Made by a program: the position numbers and the translations under genes
In this document: positions 31,660 to 41,588 of the stretch, piece after piece
Layout of the letters: every line of letters starts with the position of its first letter
Numbering within the stretch: the stretch's first letter is position 1
The notes under the pieces: model-generated
What the model was told of the DNA's origin: nothing
What the model saw: only the letters and a program-made list of their open reading frames with translations
Database searches by the model: none
Assembly: GCA_025769875.1 (NCBI GenBank)
Contig: JAGFNK010000108.1
Coordinates: 62,001 to 126,000, forward strand
Origin: Russula earlei
Taxonomy: Eukaryota > Basidiomycota > Agaricomycetes > Russulales > Russulaceae
Length of the DNA: 64,000 nucleotides
Reading direction: 5' to 3'

Positions 31660-32606
31660 CATCTCCATCATGCCAGCACATGCTGCACAATCGCAATCGC
31701 CTCTGCAAACACATTCTCCCAAGAAAAAGGCACACCCCAAAATGAAGGCTGAATGGTCCCACCCAATTCCACTGACCACATGGTGTTCTGGCTTTCAGGT
31801 ACTTTTCTTTCATTTTCCCTTTTTTTTTCTTTCTTCTTTCCTTTTCTTTTGTGTTCTTGCCTCTGTCTGTGACTTGCCAGTTCCAGCTGGCTTTTTCTAT
31901 GTAACCCCTGCTTCTGACCAAAGGACGCATGACCGGCCAATTTCCACACACCACACCCAAACCCTGCTGTCATGTGACAGCTTCCCTCACGCGATGTCAT
32001 GCTTTGAGTTGTGTGCATTTTCTTGGCCAGCAATGCAAACCAGTTGCCTATGTTACTTTCAGTGGATGTAATGATATTTTTCATTTTTCATTGATATAAT
32101 AAATGAGTTGCCAGTTTAACTGGAGCTGAGCTGTAGCACTATGGTTGAGTGATTAACATCAAAGACACATACTGATTGGCAGTTGACTTGGCCATATGAA
32201 TTGCTGTCATTGATAGGATCATGGTAAGAGTTCTGTTTTTGGTTGAGATTTAGTTTATTGACATGGATTGTTCTGCTAGATGATATGAAGATTACACATT
32301 TACCCAAAAAGGGATTATACCCAGTAATGATACTAAAGGCATATACTAAAGGCATATTAGGGCCTTTTAGAAACATAATTTTCAACCCAAAATGAAACTC
32401 AAGGATTTTTCAGAGATCACCAATATAACTACTAAAATAACTGCTAAAATAGGCCTTATAAGTAAAAAGGATTACATATGGTGATGATTGTGGGATTATG
32501 ATATACCTCCTCTCCCTTTATCCAAAAAAGGATTACACATGAAGAGAATGCTCATGGCCTGCTGAAGGCACACCCCTTGGGCAAAGCCCAAGCAAGCTTC
32601 AGCTTG
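31660..32606. other. Unassigned sequence right of element E
   Basis: This is the flank into which E inserted, or another decayed element. ATG at 31670 opens about 44 codons ending at TTTCAG/GTACTT, followed by a long pyrimidine tract (31798-31860) and TTGCCAG, which looks like an exon and intron on the plus strand. No homologous family is recognised. The rest (32072-32606) is AT-rich without a convincing ORF. Confidence 0.3.
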
Positions 32607-32820
32607 TACTGTCCTTTATTGCTAAAAGGGTTGCTACTAAGTGGGGCTTGCTGTATGTTGATTGTGCCGAGAATCGCTTGCGCGACAATGCGTGCATGAT
32701 ATTGTGGACACCTCTACTCACCCCTTTTGTCCATGTGAACAGGGTGACACCATACAGGCTGGGTTTCCTCTAATAAGGAAGGGTCCTTCAAGGGCCCTCT
32801 CTGGGAAATGGTTGATGACA
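32607..32820 (-). repeat. LTR family B fragment
   Basis: 214 bases matching the first part of LTR B on the minus strand (its TGTCAT end at 32820, here TGTCATCAACC). The remaining ~750 bases are missing. No target duplication. Confidence 0.75.
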
Positions 32821-32830
32821 ATACCATAGA

Positions 32831-34254
32831 TAGTTACACCATTTTCCTTTTACATTTACTCCTTACCTTTGCTATGGACTACTTGTCAAGACATGTACTG
32901 CTGATCACTAAGGACTCAGGAGCAGGTGGGCAAGGGTTAGAACAGATGATATGCAGCGAAGGCAGGCAGTTGAACAGGAGGACAAGCCAAATGACAAGTA
33001 GGTACCAGATGGGGACTGGTAGGTGTTGCAAGAGACAGAGGCGAAGGCTGGAGGCCAGTGTAACGAGAGGGCTTTAAATAAGGCAGTTGTTGAAGAGTAC
33101 CTTGGAAGCGAGGGGAATCTTTAGACTGAGTGGTCGCGGGGGAGTACCCAGGAAGATGAGAGTATCACAAATGGACAGTCTGACGACTGCCATGCTTCAT
33201 TGGGGCTTATATACAGTGTACAGGGTTGATTACAAAGAACTGGAACTATTCTAGACCCCTTGGTACCATCCAATAGGACTACAGAGGCATAAACTCGCTT
33301 GTGTCAAGTTTCAGGCTTACTGAGTGCATTACTGATCATTGTGGAGCGATGACATCATTGTGATGTCACTGTGGAGCTGCTTAGTGAGCCTATGAGGTCA
33401 CTGTGGAGTTGCTCAGTCAGCCATGATGTCATTGGAGCCTTGATGACATCAGATGAGTTATGCCACAGTTTCTAAGAGTTTGTGCCACTGTTTTGGGTTC
33501 CTGGTGGCTGGGTGACCATGTGGCTGCCACGCGATGATTACCCGATTAGGAAATAGGTGCCTGGTCGTGTTATAGTGCCTTTGCAATAGTGATATCTTGC
33601 ACCGCGGAGGGATACCCCAAGAATCGAAAGGGAGTTGGTAACGCAAAGTAAGAGAGATCTCTCTTGAGTGGAATAGGACAATATTCGGCCAGTGCCTGGC
33701 CTTGGTTCGTAACACCGCGCTTCTCCTGTATATATAAGCTCAGTACTTTGTGACCAAAGCCCTAAGCTTGGTCTCTTGTAGAATCCAACCTACTCTTGTC
33801 CAACATATTCACCTGCAACCCACTTCACTCCTAATCCTCAAACCACATCCACATCTCCATCTCACCAACTCTTCACACACACCAAGTACCATCTACTCTA
33901 CCTATCCCTTCCTTTCCTAAGAGTCTCTCCTCACTCCACTGAGAAGAGCTCTCCTCCTTTAAGACCTACCTTCCTCTACTCTCTCTGCGTTGTTCAAGGT
34001 CTCTGACAGACTTGAACACATATAGCTAGTGGAACCATCCCTAGTCTATCCCATTACAAACTTACCCTAGCTTCTCAACAGACCGAGTCGTACTAGGAAG
34101 GGTCTATTGGCCATAACCTGTTTAGCATAAAACACTTTGACTGCTGCAGGGATCCTTACTCTTTATACACAGGAACCAGCCTGTTTCTCAAACACATCTC
34201 TACTATCGATTTGTCTTTGTGCTTGAAGAACTGACACGGCTCGTTACCATGACA
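32831..34254 (+). repeat. LTR family C, 5' LTR with an internal A LTR
   Basis: Starts AGTTACACCATTTTCC (cf. TGTTATATCATTTTCC at 14871) and resumes at 33715 with CGCTTCTCCTGTATATATAAGC, ending GTTACCATGACA at 34254. About 290 bases of the LTR present in the 14871 copy are absent where the reversed A LTR lies, so this is not a simple insertion. The C gag region follows. Confidence 0.7.
32884..33714 (-). repeat. LTR family A, reversed, inside LTR C
   Basis: 831 bp, minus strand. Flanks are CTACT and CCGCG, so no target duplication, and host LTR sequence is missing. This suggests deletion or recombination after insertion. The membrane-peptide frame is damaged by an indel after VLLFN, and most CRE words are decayed. 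Confidence 0.85.
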
Positions 34255-34276
34255 TCAGACCAAGCTTAACGTTTCA

Positions 34277-36090
34277 TAACAGCTTCTACATCAAACCCAC
34301 CTGTCCTCTCCGAACCATATATTGAACCAGCTACCTCATCTAACCCTCTTGAACATTGACTTGTCACTCAACAAAATCAAAACAACCTACCTGAACGAAT
34401 CACTGGCAAAGCCTTTTGGCATGACAGTCCACCAGAAACAGGATACTACCTCTTCATCGACCAACTTTTTTGGCCTATCAAATTCATCAATGGACGTTGG
34501 TATAAACTCAACAGACAAGAAGTTGGACTTCATCTTGAATACACCACTCACAAAGGCCTTATCCTTGATAACAAAGAACATGGTTTAGGAACTTGGGATC
34601 AATCTGACCCCCAATACCAACTCTTTCATTATCAACCTTCACCTGCTCTTGGAAGACATTGTCTATCTTCTGCCAAAGAATCAGATCGACCATCCTCTCA
34701 ACCTCGAACCAGACAACCTTCACCTAGGTTATCTCCTATACATCTAGCTGTAGAAGCCGCACCAGCACCAGAACCACTTCCTGTACCACAAAGGATCTTT
34801 GGTATCGCTCGCATACCCACTCCTAGACCTCCTACTCCTCCTACTCCACCTACACCTCCTGCTCCACCTCCTCCAGCTATGGCTGCCATAGTCCCAATCC
34901 CTTCTAATGGAGTGGTCAGGGGAAACCCACCATCTATCTTTGATGGAGACCACTTCCAATCCTCCAAATTCATGAGAGAGTTTGCCATCTTTCATAACAT
35001 GAATGATGAAAACTCTCTCTTCAACAATCCCTATAGACGAGTTAACACTGGTCTATCCTTTATAAGGGGCCCTAATGTTGACCATTGGGTTGATACTCAA
35101 CTGGAAAAAGTCAACAATAGTGTCAACACTCTTGGAATACTCAGGACTGATGAAGCTCTATGGAACAACTTTAGAACTGCATTTAACACTGCCTTCACGG
35201 ACACCAATAAAAGGCAAAACACGTTCAACAAATTAGCTGTTCTAAGGCAACAAGGACCTGACCTTGACACTTATATCGCCACCTTTACCAACCTTGCTAA
35301 TGATGCAGGATATGACCTAAATGCAAATGGAACTCTAGACTACTTTGCTAGAGGTCTTAGTAGGCCACTCCTCAATAATGTCCTAACAAGGGAAACCCTA
35401 CCTACCACCTTTGTGGAATGGACTGAAGCAGCTAGAAAGGAACACAACAAATATGCTGTCAGGCAAAGCTATATGGGAGATATATGCAATATTGCGCATA
35501 ATCCCCAATGTTTCCTTAATTTCCGTCCTACCAATACTACATTCCACCCTCCTCCTGGACCGCCTCCTAGGGCCAATCCTACCTTTGTACCAAGAAACCC
35601 TACTGGTCAATTTATTCCTAGGGGCAACAATCAAGTTGTTCCAATGGATGTTGATCGTGCTAGAGTGGCCACTACTGAGCAAGAGACGAAACAACACCAA
35701 GTCGAAGGTCGTTGCTTCTTTTGCTCTAAACAAGGACATGTTGCATGCAATTGTCCTAACAAGTCAACCACCTTCAAATCAGTTCCTATGAAAACATGTC
35801 TGGTTGAAGTTATAGAACCAGATGAATACCAGGAACTGTATTACCCTGAAGAACAGGTTGACACTCATGTTCGTTTAGCTCAAACTGATGAACAACCAAC
35901 TGAAAATTATCAGGAAAATTCTCCTGATGATCAAATAGTCCAACAACCTACTCAACAGGAGACACAAACTTATAATGAAGGACCATCTCCTGAGGAAGTT
36001 GCGGCTCTAATGTCTGGATATTCTGAAGAACAACGTTGTTCATGGGCTACTGCCATGGTCAATAATGGTGTGGATTTTCCCCCAGCTTGA
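34277..36090 (+). pseudogene. gag: C-family gag
   Basis: Open from 34351 to TGA at 36088-36090. By comparison with the copy at 46032 the true start is lost (ATGGCT reads ACAGCT at 34281) and a TGA occurs near 34348. N-terminal module: ITGKAFWHDS...IKFINGRWYKL...GLGTWDQSDPQYQ. Then a Pro-rich linker (about 34750-34880) and capsid (PSIFDGDHFQSSKFMREF, LSFIRGPNVDHW near 35060). A CCHC knuckle CFFCSKQGHVACNC lies near 35710-35757, with a Gln/Glu-rich acidic tail. The protease follows about 65 bases downstream. Confidence 0.8.
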
Positions 36091-36155
36091 ATTACCCAGC
36101 CTTAATTTGAGCTGTCTTCCCTAGTGATGTATTTGTAGCAAGACTCAATTCAATC

Positions 36156-36310
36156 ATGGTTCCTGTTCAAATATGCACTAGTGGACAAAGGGCCAATCTT
36201 GTTGCTCTACTTGATAGTGGAGCAACCGACAATTTCATCCACAAGAATATCATCACTCGTTATAAACTCCCAGTTACCACTCTACAAAAGCCAAAGGTCA
36301 TGCACAATGT
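36156..36310 (+). pseudogene. C-family protease, truncated
   Basis: About 51 residues: VPVQICTSGQRANLVALLDSGATDNFIHKN, with the retropepsin DSGA motif near 36208-36220. The homology stops at 36310, where AT-rich foreign sequence starts. No polymerase domains are present. Confidence 0.75.
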
Positions 36311-36690
36311 ATGTTGGAAAATTGGGAAGGGGCATTATAGCCAATTATAATGATGTAATTTGATATAATTCTCCAGCTTTGTTGTCATGATGATAATGAA
36401 GGCTTGTGTTCTCATAATCACAATTATATTCACCCTTATAATGGTCTTATCATACTGGTTATAACCAAGTTATGCGTGTTACATAATTAGATCCACCTCA
36501 AATATTACCCAGTTATGAGCATTGCATAATTGTAATTATTATAGACTTATAACCGCAGTTATTACACTAGTTATAACTGTGTTATCAGCATCACATAATC
36601 CCCAAGTTATTGTAATGGAGGGCAGCCAATTTCTTTTATTTGGATAATTTTTTATTTCAACAATTTTTCTAGTTGGATAATGTTTTCTAT
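36311..36690. other. AT-rich insert interrupting the C protease
   Basis: About 380 AT-rich bases with repeated TTATAAC/CATAAT words (for example 36455-36600), beginning TGTTGGAAAATTGGG. Possibly a small non-autonomous transposon; no clear terminal inverted repeat or target duplication was found. No ORF. Confidence 0.35.
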
Positions 36691-36949
36691 TCTAACTTTT
36701 GCCTTGCATCCAAAGCGAGCGTGCATGGCCTGCTCAAAACTAATAGGGAAAATACACCCCCACCATGCTGTCCACAACACTGGGCACAGAGGTCACTCAG
36801 GGTGGAGAAACGCAACTGGAGGGTAGGAGAGGTGAACGAGAGGGGCACAAGGTGAAAGAGGGGACTAGAGGAGAATGAGGTTTAATTAGAGGCTTGTGTG
36901 AAAACATGAAAAACAGAAACACATGCACAAAGTCACAACCCATTCATTC

Positions 36950-37272
36950 TCACAATTGTCAAGTTACTGGGACTAGGGAGGGAGGCCTCATCAGCTAGTT
37001 GGAAGTGCAGGAGAAGGGGACAAAAAAGAAACAAACCTGATAAAACACTGCGTGTGGAGTAACACTTGTGGCCAGTGGGATCGGGGAAGCCCCAGGCTTG
37101 AGTGCAGAAATGCTCATTGAAATCAAATGGTGGGGTGGTCATCAAAAGAAGTCGAGGAGGATGGTTCCCCAGTAAGATATGGGCAAAGGTGTTCAAGACA
37201 TCCTTTGGGAGATGCTCCACACTAGACTTCAGAGTTAGCCTGTTGACAAGAGTGCTAGGTATAAGACATGAC
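36950..37272 (-). pseudogene. Fragment resembling HEN1 small-RNA 2'-O-methyltransferase
   Basis: The minus-strand frame encodes VEHLPKDVLNTFAHILLG, then PPRLLLMTTPPFDFNEHF, then GFPDPTGH. The order and spacing match the HEN1 methyltransferase core as I know it: an EHL motif beginning the metal-binding region, a helix, RLLLVTTP, an (E)FN segment, and in fungi a GxPDPTG loop before the DHKFEWT motif. The upstream edge looks like a splice acceptor (TTGTCAACAG). The downstream HKFEW part is not found. HEN1 adds 2'-O-methyl groups to small RNAs. This is one broken exon between retroelements, so it is not functional. Confidence 0.5.
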
Positions 37273-37299
37273 ATACACCTCAGTTGCCATGATACATGC

Positions 37300-37880
37300 C
37301 TTTGAAAGTGGGATTTGGAGACTGCAGTCCCCCCTCCCAACTTGACATGTCCAGCTATTCAAACCAGGTCCAACCATATGTTAGGATTCTTGTGTCTTCT
37401 CATTCTCATCTGCTTACCTATGCTCTGGTGACTCATTTCTGTTTACTCATATGCACTTACTTCTGCTGGCTTAGTGAATAGCTTAGTGTCTTAAGTGACT
37501 CATTGACATGGCTGTACAGTCAATGGGGAAGTAGGCTAGTACTGTAGGAGGTTCAAGTCCTGCAGAGTACAGCGGGTTTGGCAAGATGGTGGTTAGGATC
37601 AGGTACCTAGGAAGTGTATGTCATTGGGATATGGCAGTGATTACTATGCATAGGGATCTCATAGTATAGGTACAAGTAACTCTCTCAAACAAGAAACAAC
37701 CATCTTGTCAAATACTCTATACAGTCTATTGAAGAACTCTAAGTGAAAGAGGCCCCTCTCTTCTCTTCCATTTATTCTTCCTGAGATAATATCAAAGGGA
37801 TCGAAGTCTAGTGCTTGAACTATATTAAGCAACTCTTTCACTAAGAGTTAGCGATAAGATCAATCCGATTTTAACATAAG
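37300..37880. other. Unassigned sequence before the D1 gag
   Basis: No supported ORF. A tRNA T-arm-like string GGTTCAAGTCC at 37550-37560 lacks a matching acceptor stem. No LTR start could be recognised for D1 here, so its 5' LTR is missing or very diverged. Confidence 0.3.
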
Positions 37881-37884
37881 TCAA

Positions 37885-39737
37885 GTGTACTTACCTTTGC
37901 ACCAAGTAGGAGCAAAAATTCGGATCCCAACTTACACAGAAGTAGTCATAGGGAGGAACCTGTGTCAATTAGGAACTCCTCCAAGACTTTATATCCTGGA
38001 AAAGAAGGATATAGAACATAGTCAAACCCATTGGTATTTTTGCCAAGAACAAGCTTGTCAGTATCATAACTGAAAGCTAGGCAAAACTGGAGTCAGATTC
38101 AATCAACACTCCATTCAAGACAGGAAGTAATGGAAAACGATACGCATGGTTTAAAGGAAGAACTTGGGACCTTCAAAACTTTTCCTTGACTGGTGTAGGA
38201 GCATGGTGGCATCCTACTGAAAAACCAGAAGGAGGATTTTTTGACGTTCAATTCAACAATGAAGTCTAACCTGCAGAATACATAAATGATCACTGGTATT
38301 TCATTGATTGGGACAAGGATGGGCTCTATGTGCTCGAAGACAACTTCATTGCCAATCCAGAAGAGTTCAGTTTAGGAACTGAAGCCAAGCCCTATACCAC
38401 CGGGTGGCTGTTTAGGAGTGAACCAGAACGAGACATATCTATTACCAGTGTCAGCGAGCCAAAGGAATCAGAATCTCCTGAAGACACTCCAGTAATCAAA
38501 AAGAACAAGGAGCCAATAGACAAGCTCACCGAACGTTTTGCCACAGCCATAGATTTGACACAAGCAGCAACTGAAATAATGGCTACTACCACCCAAATAG
38601 CAACACAAACCACCCATTTGACATCTGGGAATTTGTATGCCACTCATCATGGAACCATGTTAGTGCCCAATGTACAACAAGGAGGAGACCCACCAGATGG
38701 AGGAGCACCAGGTGGAGGAGGAGGACCACCAGGTGGAGGAGTACCACCAGGAGGAGTACCGCCTGGAGGAGGCCCGCCCCAAGCAGTGATCCCTGGACCA
38801 GCTCAAGGAGTCCCTGGAGGAACAGGATCAATGAGAGGACAACTGCCAGCAATGTTCACAGGAAATAGGAAGAAGACTATACAGTTCATGAAAGAATTTG
38901 AGCTGTATAGGATCATGAATTCTCAAAGCAGCATCATGATAGTGCCATATGAAAGGGTAGCCTGCACCTTGTCCTTTATAAAAGGGGATAGAGTCAATGG
39001 GTGGGTAATTCAACAACTGGAAACCTTGATAAGAAGAGTACAAGGGGACCACGTGAACCAATTGCCACCAACTCACCTTCGGGAAGATGAAGATCTGTGG
39101 TACCTCTTCTCAATGGACTTCCTAAATCAGTGGCATGATAGTACGACTATAGAAGATGCCACAATGAACATCCAACAACTCACTATAAAGGAAGGAGAAT
39201 TGGATGACTACATCGCGACCTTTAATCAATACCTACTCATGTCCAGATGGCCTAGAAATACTCAAGGGACAGTCAAACTATTCAGAGATGGGCTTCGAAG
39301 AAACTTACATGCCATGATCCTCCAAAGAAGGCCCTTACCTGCAGCTGGAAACCTAGGTGCATGGCAAACCATAGCAAGGGAAGAGGTGGCAGCTCTGAAT
39401 GAGATGAAGAATGTCTTAGGAGCATCTGGGAACCTAAGTTCCAGGGCACAACGACTCAGGAATTGGAAGGAGAAGAAAGCCAAAAGGAAGGATCCAAATG
39501 CAGGGATGTAGATGTAGTCAGGGCCACTTCAAGACTTAGTGAAGAAGAAAAGAAGAAGTTACAAGCAGAAGGGAAATGTTTTATATGCAAAAAGGTTGGA
39601 CACATGAGCTGGCAATGCCCCCAGAGGAAGAAGAAAGATGACCCTAAACAAAAGGGGAAAGATGTCAAGGCCCAAACCACCAAAGCAGAAGAAGATGAAC
39701 CTGCAAAAGGCTCTAAAGAAGAGGAACAACCCCCTGC
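37885..39737 (+). pseudogene. gag: D1: D-family gag, 3' end cut by an A LTR
   Basis: First segment 37906-38070 encodes TYTEVVIGRNL and a motif THWYFCQEQACQYH (H-x3-C-x4-C-x2-H). After stops comes the gag module WFKGRTWDL...PAEYINDHWYFIDW (stop at about 38265), then the long frame 38330-39511. That has a Gly/Pro tract (about 38680-38830), capsid (GNRKKTIQFMKEFELYR, LSFIKGDRVNGW) and a basic end. A frame break near 39500 precedes the knuckle CFICKKVGHMSWQC near 39575-39617 and a Lys/Glu-rich tail. LTR A starts at 39738 with no target duplication. Confidence 0.75.
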
Positions 39738-40573
39738 TGTTACAAACCAAGGCCAAGTCCTGGACGAAGATTGTCCTATTTTACTCAAGAAGAACCTCTC
39801 TCACTTTGCATTGCCGACTCCCTTCCATTTTCTGGGCTATTCCCCCTGCGGTACAAGATATTGCTATTGCAAAGGCACTATAACACGACCAGGACACCAG
39901 TTTCCTAATCGGGTAATCATCGCGTGGCAGCCACATGGCCACCTCAGCCACCAAGGACCCGAAACAGCTGGCACAAACTCTTAGGGAACTGTTGCATAAA
40001 TCATCTGACGTCATCAAGGCTCCAATGACATCATAGGCTGACTGAGCGACTCCACAGTGACCTCATAGGCTCACTAAGCACTCCACAGTGACATCATAAT
40101 GATGTCATCGCTCCACAATGATCAGTAATGCGCTCAGTAAGCCTGAAACTTGACACAAGCAAGTTTATGCCTCTGTAGTCCTATTGGACTGGTACCAAAG
40201 AGTCTAGAATAGTCCCAAGTGCTTTGTAATCGACCCTGTATACTGTATATAAGCCCCAATGAAGCATGGCAGTCGTCAGACTGTCCATTTGTGATACTCT
40301 CATCTTCCTGGGTACTCCCCCGCGACCGCTCAGTTTAAAGACTCCCCTCGCTCCCAAGGTACTCTTCTACGACCGCCTTGTTTAAAGCCTCTTCGCTGCA
40401 CTGGCTTCTAACCTTCGCCTTTGCCTCCAGTTACACGTACCAGTTCCCATCTGGTACATCTTAGTCATTTGGCTCGTCCTCTTGTTCAACGCCGCCTACG
40501 CCGCGTACCATCTGTTCCGACCCTTGCCCACCTGCTCCTGAGTCCACACGGATCAGCAGTACGTGTCTTGACA
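39738..40573 (+). repeat. LTR family A next to D1
   Basis: 836 bp, TGTTACAAACC...GTCTTGACA. A perfect CRE word TGACGTCA lies at 40006-40013. Left flank CCTGC, right flank CCATG, so no duplication; the right neighbour is a truncated B LTR. Confidence 0.88.
40395..40541 (+). CDS. LTR-encoded membrane peptide frame, family A (LTR at 39.7 kb)
   Basis: 48 codons: AALASNLRLC, then VPVPIWYILVIWLVLLFNA, then YHLFRPLPTCS and TGA. It differs from other A copies at several codons but keeps motif, length and stop. Confidence 0.5.
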   Translation, partial: AALASNLRLCLQLHVPVPIWYILVIWLVLLFNAAYAAYHLFRPLPTCS

Positions 40574-41207
40574 CCATGGAGTGATGAGTAAGGAATCGGA
40601 GGATGCTTACTGAGCATGCTCAGTCATGCTCAGTAAGCTGCTGAGTAAGAAGCTTCTCTTGATGAGTAAGAGCTTCCATTGTCCACGTGTTTGCTGCTCT
40701 AGTGCACGTGCAAGCACCTAATTCATTTTCCTGTTAGTTAGTTTAGGGCCGGTCATTCGAGGACTTGTAGTTTGGTTAAGGAATAGTGTTATCTTATAAG
40801 GCCCTTATATAGTTCTATTAGGGTCCTTAGAGTCGACCCTAATACTTCTATTAAGGTCCTTAGTGCTGCCTTATAGTTCGTTCTATAGTTATTAGAGTTG
40901 GTCTAATAACGCGTTGTAGGGCCTTTGATACTAGGTTAGTACCTATTGTAGAGTTCCTAAGGTCGTTCCAAAGGGTCCTTAGGAAGGCCCTAATGCTGTC
41001 TTTTGTTGCTAGAAGGGTTGCCTTTAAGTGGGGCTTGCTGTATGTTGATTGTGCCGAGAATCGCTCGTGCAACAATGCACGCACGATATTGTGGACACCT
41101 CTACTCACCCCTTTTGCTCGTGTGAACAGGGTGACACCATAGAGGCTGGGTTTCCTCCTATAAGGAAGGGTCCTTCAAGGGCCTTCTCCGGGGAATGGTT
41201 CATGACA
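40574..41207 (-). repeat. LTR family B, partial
   Basis: 634 bases, minus strand, covering the U3-side part of LTR B (TGTCATGAACC end at 41207). The TATA, hairpin and ORF part is missing where LTR A begins. Confidence 0.8.
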
Positions 41208-41588
41208 GATATATCACCAATATACTACCAAATTATGGATCACAAAAGAAATAAAGAAATATCATTGTGCTTGCTTTTCAATCTTGCTGATATTACAGGG
41301 GAAGACTCAAAACTTGATTACAACAGCTCAGGATATAAGTATTTCTCAACACAACATCGTAAAAATTCATCTGTGCATATCACAAAAGCCTCGTGTAAAA
41401 TTATAGAGAATTCAGAGGAGCAGGAGGGGAGATACAGACAAAATGGTGAAACTGCGTGACAGTGTGTACTCCGATGCCCATTGGGTTTCAAAGTCCACCA
41501 CGCTCGGCTACGCATCATGTCCATCGCGTTTTCGAGTTACAGTCCTTGGCTCTACAGTACTGTAAAGCCCTCCTGTGGTGCAGGGAGC
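41208..41588. other. Leader region of the pogo-like transposase
   Basis: AT-rich, no convincing ORF. The palindromic word ACAGTACTGTA at 41553 lies shortly before the transposase ATG and could belong to a terminal repeat, but no inverted match was found at the other side. Confidence 0.25.

Noticed and set aside
31670..32071. 133-codon plus-strand frame
   Set aside because: Most of it runs through a polypyrimidine tract that looks like an intron; at most the first ~44 codons could be an exon.
37500..37575. tRNA-like sequence with GGTTCAAGTCC and a D-arm-like GGC...AGT...GG string
   Set aside because: No seven-pair acceptor stem and no matching anticodon arm could be found; the T-stem has a mismatch.
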